DNA of 39,343 nt, from positions 38,540 to 77,882 of the forward strand of contig JAHBMJ010004524.1 in the NCBI GenBank assembly GCA_018398765.1, given 5' to 3'. The DNA is from Chromera velia (lineage: Eukaryota; Sar; Chromeraceae). This document shows, in pieces, positions 1-10,140 of this stretch (position 1 is the stretch's first letter; each line of letters opens with the position of its first letter). The position numbers and the translations under genes were made by a program. The notes beneath the pieces were generated by a model. That model saw only the letters and a list, made by a program, of their open reading frames with translations, was not told the origin of the DNA and made no database searches.

Positions 1-572
1 GGTCAGGCCCTTGAACGGCGCCCTGACACCCTCGTCCTTCACGATCGTCGCCAGAGTCTGAAGAGGATTCCCGTAGTACTTCGTGGAGGTGCCCTGCGCC
101 GTGAGGGGGTGGGAACTTGCCGCGAGGTTCTGCAGCTGTAGACGGACCTGCACAGAGGGGGGGGAAGGTGAGGCGGGCGCATTTCTCCAAGGGAGGGAGC
201 TGAGTCTGAGGAAAGCAGGTGGAGGAACGAAGCAAGAACGGGCGACAGGAGGAAGGAAGGAGCTTTCTGAAGTAAGGGGGCAGGAGAGGAGACGTAGATG
301 AGGGGAAGAGACAGCCAGGACGGAACTCAAACATAGAAAGATCAAGTCGGAGACAGACGGGCAGCAGATGCTCTCAAAGGGAGAGGTCATACTTACTGTT
401 GACTAACCTTCACCGTGTCAAATGGAAGGGTGCAGAATTCGGCTATGGAGGCAGCACTCGCTGCGGCAACGAAACGCGAAACCGTCTCCCTTGACTTCGA
501 CACCCCAGAGGAAGAAGCAGCGGGAGCCGGAGCCGGAGCCGGGGCCTCACCACTGGGAGCTTCTGTCGGCAT
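1..572 (-). CDS. Mitochondrial carrier family protein, uncoupling-protein-like (5' part, two exons, runs off window)
   Basis: Two minus-strand exons can be joined. Exon 1 (572-408) starts at ATG 572 and encodes 55 residues: an Ala/Pro-rich leader, then a first helix ending in the carrier signature PFDTVK. Intron 407-148 is GT-AG (GTTAGT...CAG), phase 0. Exon 2 (147-1) continues with VRLQLQ and 43 more residues ending in an EGVRAPFKGLT-type matrix loop. The joined PFDTVK-VRLQLQ is the repeat-1 signature of the SLC25 carrier family (known: PxDxxK plus RxQ). The sequence around it (EFCTLPFDTVKVRLQLQ) is closest in my memory to plant and animal uncoupling proteins, so proton or anion transport across the inner mitochondrial membrane is inferred. 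Oxoglutarate or dicarboxylate carriers are the main alternatives. The remaining two-thirds of the protein lies beyond position 1. Confidence 0.85.
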
Positions 573-1324
573 AATGAGGACGGAAGCCCAAGGAAGACCG
601 GAGCGATGTGAAGGAAGGACCTCAAGAAAAGCGGGTCAACAAAAGGAGACTGCCTCCTGTACATGCAGACTTCCTTCCCACACAAAAAAATCGATTACCT
701 CCTGCGACCACACTCAGACAGGCATGAAGAAACTGCAAGAGACAGCCGTTCCTTTCGAAACTGGGAAACTGCCACGTGTCTTTGCACGGAGAGAGGCTGA
801 CTCATCAAGCTTCGCAGTGAAGGCTTGCCTGGAACTTGTCCGTCTCTTTTCTGCATGTGTCGTCTCCGAACCTTATTTGACGCAGTGCATGGGCCAAGGT
901 GTATAGTACGATTTGTGACTCGGAGGGCAGTACACGCGAAAATGTTGGACCAGCAAGGTGTCCAGTAAGGAAAATTAATTATAATTAAGGCCCCAAGTCC
1001 CGTGTTCCATTTTTTTCCCCATTTTTTTTCACTTCGTAATGTCCATATGTATAAATATTATGTATATGCATCATTGTCTATCTACGTACGTAATCGTATG
1101 TACTCTCCTAGACGCAAGTCACTCACCCTTAAGTTGGAGCACACACCAATCAAACCCTTCTGTCGTTGAATCTCTCCTCTCTCAACTGTCTGTCGCCCTC
1201 ATCGGACCCGGAAGGAGTGTGGAGTAAGGGAAGCAAACGTGATCGAACGTGACACATAGACCAACCGCAAAGTTGTTAGCTCGAATTGTCTTGTTGTATT
1301 TGCGTGTGATCAAGGATTGGAAAG
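573..1324. other. Divergent intergenic spacer between the carrier gene and the RRM gene
   Basis: These 752 bp separate two genes read in opposite directions, so both promoters should lie here. It includes an AT-rich patch near 973-1030 with T-runs and a TTAATTATAATTAA-like stretch. I see no convincing TATA box, further exon or RNA gene. Short open frames here have no recognisable protein content. Confidence 0.5.
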
Positions 1325-3491
1325 ATGGAACACCCCGAAAATGAGTTTGACGTCATAAGCAAACTGGCACTATCAAGTGCCTGGTCTGCAGTTGTTCCCG
1401 ACTGCAGCTGTGTCTCAGCTGAAGGCGTTGTGCTTCCCCCAAATGAGGAGGCCGTCTGCAGTGAAGCAGACGAGATTCTTCTTCTCGAAGGACTGGGAGA
1501 CACGATCGAACAAGATGAAACACTGTCAAAGGAGATGTTAGAAGGAAGCACCCACTGCGCTTGCTGTATCTGTACCAACGGGCCCCTTCCCTGGGAGGCC
1601 GACCCAAACTGGCGTCCTGCCCGTGTGGCCGAGACCTTGGACGCAGTGAAGCAACTGGCGCCACAGGTCGACGCTTCTGAGATGAGCTATGAGCTGCAGG
1701 GCTTTCCGTATTGCCCGAATCAGTGGGGGCAGGCGGGGGATGCTGAGCTCCCTCAAACTATCCCCAAAGGGAAGTTCGGCACTCTAGGCACCAATCTCTT
1801 TGCGTACGGGCTGCCTTTAGGTTGGAATCGGGAGAAATTGATCAATCATTTCCGAGACTGTGGGGCGATTGTGAGTTGCCGAGTGGTCAAGGATTCGAAA
1901 ACGAAAAAGTCACGTGGTTACGGCTTCGTCTGTTTCCACGACCATAAATCCACTCTGAAAGCGCTGCAGAGATTGAACGGACTCGAGATAGGCTCAGGGG
2001 CCTTCAGGAAACGCCTGCGAGTGACGATCAAACTGGGGGAGGAGAAGTTTTTCCTCGCCGGAATGAGAGAGTGCGACAGAGCGGAGAAGGAGAAGGTGGC
2101 CGACCTAGCAGTCGATGCAGCAGGAAACGGGTGTGATACCGAGGAAGTGGTTAAGAAGAGAAAGCGCAGGAGGGTGAAGAAGAAAGCGGCAGAGAAGAAG
2201 AAAACAGCCATCGGCCAAGAAAAGGTTCGTTCATTTTCACACAACAGGAAGGTTTATTTGGAGAAAGCGATGGATGTATCCGTCATCTCTGAACGGGCCA
2301 ATGATCAATCCATCATTGCCTATCCTGTGTTCGTCTTCGTTCCCTGCTCTGTCGCCTGGTCATGTCCTTGGGTGTTCCTGTATTGTTGTGGAAGGAACGC
2401 GTGTGTTTGTTTGAGTCTCCCGGGTTGGCAGTGTGTGTGTCGCCCCGTTGTACGTCTCTCTGCATGATGGTTGACTTCCACGCACATTGATCTGTAAGCC
2501 TCGGCCGGCCCCTTTCTTGTGAATTAAGCGCCTCGGCTCATTGGCTGCGTTCTGGGTTTGTGTGGAATGAATACGTTCGTTCAGATGGATTTTGTTTGCG
2601 TGATAGATGTCTGTTTGTTTTCTCGTTCCTTCCTTCATTCTTTGTGCGTGCCTGTCTGCCTGCCTGCAGGAAGAGGAAGAGGAAACGAACAATCCCGTCC
2701 TCTCTCCTTCGACGGTTCTCTGCCCTGCCTCCAACACGCCTTTCTCTTTCGGGGCCCTGCCAGCACCCTCAGCAGCAGCAGCAGCAGAGACAGGCACTTG
2801 GAAAGGAAAGTTCAAGCATCATGAGGGGCAACTTGCCGACTGTTCGCCCTCAGGGGACAGCAGAGGATCTACCCTCGTTCCCCTCCAAGCTGTTGAGACG
2901 GGGGAGAGCGTCAGTCTCCTGTCCCGCTCCCGTTCTGCCGGATGTCCTTCCTCTGATGGAGGATCGTCTCAGCAGCACAACACAAAAGTCAAAGTGGAAG
3001 AACTTCAAGAAGAAGGAGCAGAAGGTCAGAAGACCTTTGTGGCAGAGGTCGGACCTTGCAGTGCGGCGGTGGGCGGAGACCGTCGAGTAGTCGCATCGAC
3101 AGGGGGGCCCATTCCGCCGCCCCCCTCGAATCCCATCTTCACTTTCCCTCACCCAGACAGCGACAGGGACAGAAAAGCGGAATCGTACCCCTTTGTCGGA
3201 CACGGGTTGCTTTCCATCAATCCCCGCGACAGCCAACAACAGCAGGGGGAACAGGGCCAGATGGACGTCTACCAGAAAGGGGCTGTAGGCGTGATGCACC
3301 AGCGCACCTCCCACCCTTTCAATCACTTGTCTGTCTGCCCTCCCCCCCCCCTCTTTGACCGGAACACCGTCCCCTTCACCCCCATGCCTGCCGTCCCCCC
3401 CCCTTCGAGGCCGGCCCCCGACCCCTGGCGGTTCAAGCAACACCCTTCCTTCACTTCTCCCCCGTTCCTAGCTGGAATGCACCACAGGTAG
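1325..3491 (+). CDS. RNA-binding protein with a CELF/Bruno-like RRM (two exons, about 573 aa)
   Basis: Exon 1 (1325-2224) starts at the first ATG of the frame and encodes 300 residues. Exon 2 (2670-3491) encodes 273 residues to a TAG stop. The intron 2225-2669 runs GTTCGT...TGCAG in phase 0, joining GQEK to EEEEETNN. An RRM spans about residues 155-240, with RNP2 LFAYGL (158-163) and RNP1 RGYGFVCF (197-204). The run KSRGYGFVCF...LNGLEIG resembles the third RRM of CELF/ELAV-type splicing and translation regulators (family knowledge). A strongly basic run KKRKRRRVKKK (277-287) looks like a nuclear localisation signal. Exon 2 is Ser/Gln/Pro-rich and probably disordered. The N-terminal 150 residues are unrecognised, with a CACC-type cysteine cluster near residue 78. 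A role in mRNA processing or stability is inferred. A possible splice donor sits at the stop codon, so the C-terminus is less certain. Confidence 0.8.
2225..2669 (+). other. Intron of the RRM gene
   Basis: The 445-nt intron is inferred from loss of RRM-protein character after AAG|GTTCGT and resumption after a pyrimidine-rich TGCCTGCCTGCAG acceptor. Both ends are phase 0. Reading through the intron gives a hydrophobic, Cys/Val/Trp-rich tail ending at 2467, which is why splicing is preferred. Confidence 0.75.
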
Positions 3492-3939
3492 ATAGAAAGA
3501 GGGAAGCAGAAAAGGGTGGTTGTCTTGCTTGGTTCCTTCGAAGAGGGCACTCGCCCGTCCGTCCGTCCATGAGTCAATGTGACTTGCTGGACTCTGTCTT
3601 TCTCAGTCGAGGCACCATGGACTTCTTGCATGCGAAGGGTCTTTCGGATTNNGGGGTACACACCTGAAGGGAGGGAGGGTTTATGGATAGAGAGCACGCA
3701 ACTCAAGAAAGAAGCGTTGATCCATCAGGCAAGCAACACGGAAGAATGGCCGGTTGCAGTGGAATGCAATAATTCATTGCGCCAAACGAAAGAGACAGGC
3801 ACGGGAGGGGTGCAGAGAAGGTCTGCACCGGTCCTCCTTCCTTCCCCTCCTCCCAAAAACAAAGAAAGAAAGAAATTATAATCATATCAAGACCAGCGAA
3901 AGCGTGAGAGAAAGAAAGAAACAGAAAGAGTGAACGTAG

Positions 3940-4153
3940 AAAACAGAGGCGGGGCGGGGACACTTCTACTCCTCTCTACCTTACTTTTCTTCATTCATTC
4001 ATTCGTTATTCTGATTCTCTCTGAAATCATGAAAGGCAATAAAGGGGGCCTCATTATTTATTCTTTATGAATCCGACCCGATCAGAATTGTAGTCCACAA
4101 ACGAGAGGGAGAGGGAGAAGACACGAGAAAGAGGCAATCTGCGCATACGTCTT

Positions 4154-4194
<41 letters not shown>

Positions 4195-4320
4195 CTTTTC
4201 AAACGAAGCTCAACTTTCTTTCATTCTTCCCACTACCAGAAAGTCGTCTTCTCGGCAGTCTTTCTCTTTCTTCCTCCCTCTTCGCTTCTCTCCTTCCTTC
4301 CTTCCAGCCGCATGCATGCA
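3940..4320. repeat. Dispersed duplication, copy A
   Basis: The left part (about 3940-4015) and right part (about 4200-4310) match, in the same order and orientation, 7391-7480 and 7619-7715. Shared blocks include CTTCTACTCC, TCTACCTT, TTTTCTTCATTCATT and AAACGAAGCTCA. The middle differs and contains a pure CT-dinucleotide run (about 4156-4191). It appears to be an old duplicate that has diverged and gained a microsatellite. Confidence 0.7.
4156..4191 (+). repeat. (CT)n microsatellite
   Basis: An uninterrupted CT/TC run of about 35 bases lies inside duplication copy A. Confidence 0.95.
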
Positions 4321-4349
4321 GAGATGAATACCCACCCACCCTTACTGCT

Positions 4350-4528
4350 CACTCACTCACTCACTCACTCACTCACTCCCCGCTTATCTTTCTGTCTCGA
4401 TCTTACTCGAAGGCTCTTTATGATGGTTACACCATCACTGAGAGTGAGTAGTTGCCTGCGATACATCTCTTTCTTTCTTTCTTTCTTTCTTTTCTTTCTT
4501 TCTTTCTTTCATTCATTCATTCATTCAA
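4350..4528 (+). repeat. Cluster of tetranucleotide microsatellites (ACTC)n, (CTTT)n, (ATTC)n
   Basis: (ACTC)n lies at about 4350-4377, (CTTT)n at about 4468-4510 with one interruption, and (ATTC)n at about 4509-4527. The last run changes register directly out of the CTTT run. Confidence 0.9.
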
Positions 4529-5280
4529 CAACTCGTTGCCTGCCAAGGTCCACCAAGGTTGCCTGCCTGGGTGGGTGTCCGTCTGTCAGAGAGAGAACTT
4601 AGGGGTGAATGAATGAATGAATGGATAAATGCCAGAGTTGTGGGTAGGGGGGGGCTTGGAGGCGATGGAGGAATTGCCAGCCAGCAGGAAGCAGTCAGGC
4701 AGGCAGGCCGTGAGAGGAGGGGAGAGGAGAATGGATGCTCGCTCGATTTGTTTTGGAATTTGCGAGCACAGGGAGGGCACGGGAGGGGAGGGTTTTGTGC
4801 TTGCTTGCATATCTATCCACTTCGACATCTTGTGTTGCACGTCACTGAATGAAAACAATTAACATGGAAGGGAAAACAGGCATGCAGGAAAGAAGAGTCA
4901 GTGAAAGCACACGCTGGTCGTCGAAGAGAAAGAAAGGGAATTCAAGGTAAAGGACCAAATAAAGAATCAAACGAAACCGACAAATGAAAGAGAGAAAAGC
5001 TATCGATCGTGTCTCTACCCCATCAGCATACCAAAAAAAATGCATTTCCGTCCGTCTGTCAGCTCTTAATTCCCTTTCCTCATCTCAATCAATGAGTTAC
5101 ATATAAATCATTCATGACCGCGTCAAACGCGTTTGATTCTTCTTGCGTGCGTCATTCTTGCATGTCGTTTTTCTTCTTTCCACTTTCTTTCCACCACCCT
5201 CACTGATCGATCGGTCGGTCTGTCCTTCCTTCGTTCCTTCTTTCTTGTAATCTGCTTCATCTACTTCTATCCACTGCATG

Positions 5281-5472
5281 ATGCATTCATTTCCTGCGTG
5301 CGTCAGTTCTGTTCAACAGGACGGGAGGGGCGCCTGGCCTGTCCCTCCCCTGCCTCTCTCTGCCTGTCCCCGTACACCCACACCTGCAGGCCTCTGCATT
5401 CTCTGACACTTACTTCTCTGTCATTCATTCATTCATGCATTCATTTCCTGCGTGCGTCAGTTCTGTTCAACA
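5281..5472 (+). repeat. Direct repeat, 38 bp, two copies 154 bp apart
   Basis: A 38-bp block is identical at 5281-5318 and 5435-5472. It contains TGCGTGCGTCAG followed by TTCTGTTCAACA. After each copy, similar but diverged text follows (CTGCCTGTCCC...TACAC), so the duplicated unit was probably larger. Confidence 0.9.
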
Positions 5473-7390
5473 CTCCCTGCCTGTCCCTGTACACACACAC
5501 CCCTTGCAAGGACGGCCGGGGAGATCGATCGAGGCCGTTCTTTCGAGCTGGGTGCACGCCGCCTGTGCGTTGCGTGCGTCAATGATGCAGAGTTTCTTCT
5601 TCATTCAATCAGTCTGTCGGTTGATTGTCAATGACACCATTTTGCGCAAAAGAAAGAAAGAAAGGAAGGAAGGAAGAGGGGAATTAGAAAGAAGGGCAGA
5701 TCGATCGACGTGCGGCTGTCGGGCGTTTGGTTTGACGGACGTGTCTCTCGTCGGCCTGTCTGTCTGTCTGTCTGTTTGTCTGTCGTTATTCGTTCCTGGA
5801 GGGAACGGACAGCCTGAAGAGGATGAACTGGGTAGGCCATCTGAAACAAAAGGAGAAAGCGGACAAAAAGAAAACCTTCGAAGAAAAGACGTCAGAATGG
5901 AAACTGAAGGGACTTCGTATCCTTTTCCTTTTACCATTTGTTGACGTCAGAACAGAGGAAAGGCGTTGTAATTTGAGAGAGACCGTACAAGGCGCGCAAA
6001 ACAAGGTCGAGAGAGAGACATGTAGAGGCAATTCGTGCTGGGATATTCTTAATTCCACTCGTCGTATTCTGGGCTGGGGGAGTGACCGAGAGGGAGGGAG
6101 AAAGAGAGCAGAGACAAGAGAGACCTTTGGTACGCGCCTGCTTACACCAAGCTGAGGCTGTCCTAGGTCATGTCTTGTTTCCTTTCTTTCTAGCTCCGAC
6201 TCGACTCGACTCCACTCTCCTCTCGCTCGCTTGCTTGCTTACCGGCATGCATGCATGTAGATCGGACAGAACTCTCAGCTTCGACAACCACCCAGCCGAG
6301 AGAGACCGTTGGGAGTACATGCAGAGCGGTGAGTGAGTGCAACGGAAATACTTCTGCTGTGTATCTGTGTGTGTGTGTATATCTGCCGATAGGACTCTTA
6401 AAAAGAGAAGAAAGGAAACAGTAATATCTTTGTTCATTCCGACTTTGAAGGAAACAATGTCAGATGTCTTTGTTATGACTTTCATTGACTGACTACTACT
6501 CTTTTCATCTTTACTCCCCTTTCTTCTTGCGCAAATCTGTCTTTTCCGATTTTTTTCTCCGTCTTTCATTGCTGTCTGTCTGTCTGTCAGTCAGTCAGTC
6601 TCTCTGTCTGTCTTCATTAGATAGCTACCGGCGTATCGACTATTCCGACTGCCTATATCTCTGTCTGTCTGTCTGTCTGGTCTGTCTGGAGCATTTTTTC
6701 GTCTTTCCATTTTCTCTCCTTTCCTTTCCTCTCCTTTCACCTTTTCGTACTACTCCCTCTTCCCACTTTCCCAACCCTAGCTCCGGCCTGTCGTTCGTCC
6801 CTCTTGCATGCATTCATTCGACTATCCTAGCTGCCAGGAAGGCGGGAAGGAGCGACTGCTTGCACTTTTGGGGGAAAAACAAAGGAGCGACTTAACTCCT
6901 CTCTCTCTTTCTCTCTCCCAATGCGTGACGAACCGAAGTAGAAAATGAACGCGTGACAAAGAAAGGAGGCGAAAGGAAAAATCGACAGGGGACTTTCTTT
7001 GGTGCGACGAGAAAGAAAGAAAGAAATGGGGACACCACACGCGGGCTACATGCAACCAACCCACCTTGCATGTATGTACGCAAAGAACGTTGCAGCACAA
7101 AAAAAAAGTCCCAAAACTAGACTGAATGAATTCATGAACAACAGAAGAAAAGTGCCAGCAGGCAATCAAGGGGAAAGCTAGACGTACGGCAACAAACAGC
7201 AAAGAGGTGAAGGAGGGAGCAAAACGAAAAAAGGGATGGGGGTGCATCTAGATGATGCCATGATGATGCACCCACCACTCTAGCTGATTTCCTTCCTGCA
7301 TGTTGAAAAAAGGAAGGAAGGAAGGAAGGAGGTCTTTGCCGTCTTTGCTCAGGGATGCGCAAATGACATCATGAGCTACGGGAGGGAGAG

Positions 7391-7720
7391 TGAATGTAGA
7401 AAGGGGGGCGCGCGGAGACGCTTCTACTCCTGTCTACCTTGCTTTTCTTCATTCATTGATTCATTCATTCGTTATTCTCGATCTTTCTTTCGGAAATCAC
7501 CAGAGAACCCGAAAGTCATTTGCATGCCTTCATCATTCATTGCCTTCAAACAAACAAGAGAAGTGAAAGAAGAAAAGTGGAATTGTATACCTTAATTCTC
7601 TGTGATGTTTCTCGATCAAACGAAGCTCAGCTTTGATTCTTCCCGCTCCTGATACCCTTCTCGGCGATCTTCCTCTTCCTTTTTAATTGCTTCCTTCCTT
7701 CCTTTCAGCCGCAGAGCTAC
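7391..7720. repeat. Dispersed duplication, copy B
   Basis: This is the partner of the block at 3940-4320, about 3.4 kb away in the same orientation. Both flanks are recognisable. The centre is unrelated and lacks the CT run of copy A. Confidence 0.7.
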
Positions 7721-8039
7721 TCACTCTCCATCTTCTTCAGACAGAAAGAACACTTCATTCACTCAGACTTTCTCTCTCACCTTCTGAGACCATGCATCCG
7801 TGAGAGCAGAGTGACGGTGTGTAGTCGTGTTTCTTCCTTCGGGGTTCATGCTCTCTTTCTCCCTGCTTGTCTATCTACCTACCTACCTACCTTGTCTGTC
7901 TCTGTTCCATACTGAATTGCCTGCTGGGATTTCCACTCAGCAAGCTAGTCAGTTTGCGCTTTCTTTCTCTTTCTCTTTCTCTTTCTGCCTGACGGTCTCT
8001 GCACGTATCCTCGCTGTTGCTGTCGAGTCGAAACGTTTC

Positions 8040-8200
8040 TTTCTTTCTTTCTTTCTTTCTTTTTGGCCTTCAATTTGCCTTTGAGGAAGGAAGGCAGCCT
8101 GAAGCGGAGCGCTTGATTGGATTTTCTGGAGGGCTGAATGGGTCTCGCTCTGTCTGTCTGGGCGTGGTTGAATGAACGAATGAATGAATGAATGAATGGA
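8040..8200 (+). repeat. (CTTT)n and (GAAT)n microsatellites
   Basis: A TTTC/CTTT run occupies about 8035-8062. A GAAT/AATG run occupies about 8170-8200. They flank a short unique stretch. Confidence 0.9.
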
Positions 8201-8405
8201 TTCTGCGTGAGTGGGTAGGTGGGGGGGGGGGGCTTTCTGGAGGGCCGGCCTTAGCATGGGCCATTAAAAACAAATCAAATGTTTTTTCTTTCCTCAACTA
8301 GTTGATAGATTGATTGATTGCTCTTTCTTGCCTGCATTTTGTGCGGACTGAGGGACCCCTGTCTTTCCTTCCTTCATACCGATGGACCCTAGCTGTCGTG
8401 TGCAT

Positions 8406-8503
8406 GGGCATGCATGCAGCAGATGCCGTTCTTGCAGGTACCACATCGTCGTGTGGGCATGCATGCAGCAGATGCCGTTCTTGCAGGTACCACATCGTCG
8501 TTG
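8406..8503 (+). repeat. Perfect tandem duplication, 49-bp unit, two copies
   Basis: The unit starting GGGCATGCATGCAGCAGATG at 8406 is repeated from 8455 without a visible mismatch until about 8502, so the duplication is recent. Each copy contains one TGCATGCA palindrome (8411-8418 and 8460-8467). Confidence 0.95.
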
Positions 8504-9219
8504 GTCAGTCAAGCGCAACCAAGTTCACGATACACTGTTCGTTCAAACTGGTGAAATTCTACGCTCAAACAAACCACCCGACATGCCATGTCCGTTGGTT
8601 GATTCAAAGAAAGTCTCGAGAAGCGCAAAAAACAAATTGACCGATCGACCCAAAGGACGCTGTGAGAGTTGGCTCATTCTGGTCTTCAAACAGATCGACA
8701 GACAGATGCTTCCTTCCTTCGGGCGGGTTTTTGGTTTCTTGGTGGCATCAATCGACTCGCATGCAGACATGCAGTCTGACCGATCGTTAAACCCTGCATG
8801 ACAGGCAGTGCGTGTGGTTCAAATGCATCGTTGGTGGTGGGGGGGAGCGACTCGTCGTAGTTCGTGTCCTACTTGTAAAGTTTTTCTTCGTGTTCAGTCG
8901 CAGACGTTTCGGCGTCCGTGCTGGCGGGTTTGCATTTTTCTGCCTCCCTTGTTCCTTCCTTTCCTTCCTCGCTTCCTTCTCCCGTTCCTTGCTTGCTTCC
9001 TTCCTTACTTCTGTCGTTTCTTCCTTCTCCCATTGCTTTGTACTCTCATTGCTGCAGCTTAGGCGGTACCGGGGTAGCTTAGGTGCCTGTGTTTCTCCGA
9101 ACTTTCTCGCTTGCATCACCAAGTACTTGTTTCACATGTATGACTTCGCATCGTTTTGCAAGAGTCATCAGTACGTGATTCGGTGTGAGACCTACTCTAG
9201 AAGCACAATATTACAATAA

Positions 9220-10140
9220 CTTTGTTAGTGATTTCACAATGTTTAATTTAAGTTTAAAAACCTTTTAAACTAATCTACAATGTAAAACGGGGACCCGAGC
9301 CATCCTATCAATGTTTCCATTAGTTTTTAGAGTAACTTCCACCCTTGGACTAGCCTTCGGACTCGGAACTAATTCACAACTAAGTCGCAAAGACCAAGGC
9401 AAAGACGTACTCAATTAGAAACAATCATTACTTACAATACTTAGCAGTATCTAGAGCAGTACTTAGCAGTGCCAAATCTTATCGGCCAAATCAATTGTTC
9501 TTAATCTCTATGATTGATTCATTGATAGGTTCTGTACTAGGCCTTCCCACTATATCTATCTGTTGCTATAAATCTCTACACTGCTCCTCAGTTACTCAGG
9601 CTAGGCTCAGTATGAAATATTCAAAGTTCTAGTCAAACTGTCAAAGTTTTAAACTTGTATGAGCTGCCATCGTTAGAAAAAAGTCTAGAAAAAAGTAGAG
9701 AGAACACACTTGCAAGTTTCAATAAGTTACAATAACTCTCATGATAAGTACTATAAAATAAAGTGAACTGCTGTTGTAAAGAACCGAACTGCCTCGTGCG
9801 TTGCCACCAAACGCTAGACGCCTATTCATAGGCCGATGGCGATGGCGTATCATGATGATGATGCTAACTGAAAATTTGAAACGATGATACATATATGTAT
9901 ACATATACTCATGAATAGTAAGTTAATTGCTAGGTTCATTGATCAAGCCTGAGGAGTCATTGATTAGAAACTTGGCCTTCCGCCCAGTTTAATCGACTAG
10001 TCAATCAATGTCTTCCAGCCACTTCCAGGCAAGTTCCAGCACTAAACAAACACTGTGACATTGGACGCATACATCTATGAATTCAATTTGCGCGGCCGGT
10101 AGGGTCTTCCTGCGCTTCTACTTGACTTAGTGCGCGGTCG
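9220..10140. other. AT-rich island with no visible gene
   Basis: Composition changes sharply here: long AT-rich stretches (for example TTTAATTTAAGTTTAAAAACC near 9240) replace the surrounding CT/GA-rich repeats and microsatellites are absent. No open frame of note and no clear terminal repeats are visible. A non-coding transposable-element remnant is possible, since a similar composition at 31.8-35.4 kb accompanies retrotransposon sequence. This is inference. Confidence 0.45.

Larger units (their letters stand above)
3492..9219. other. Gene-poor, microsatellite-rich intergenic region
   Basis: I find no open frame with recognisable protein content in these 5.7 kb. The short frames present are translations of CTTT, ATTC, CTGT and GAAG repeats. 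A possible AATAAA poly(A) signal for the RRM gene lies at 4038-4043. Two undetermined bases (nn) at 3651-3652 mark an ambiguity in the assembly. The distinct repeats in this stretch are listed separately. Confidence 0.6.
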
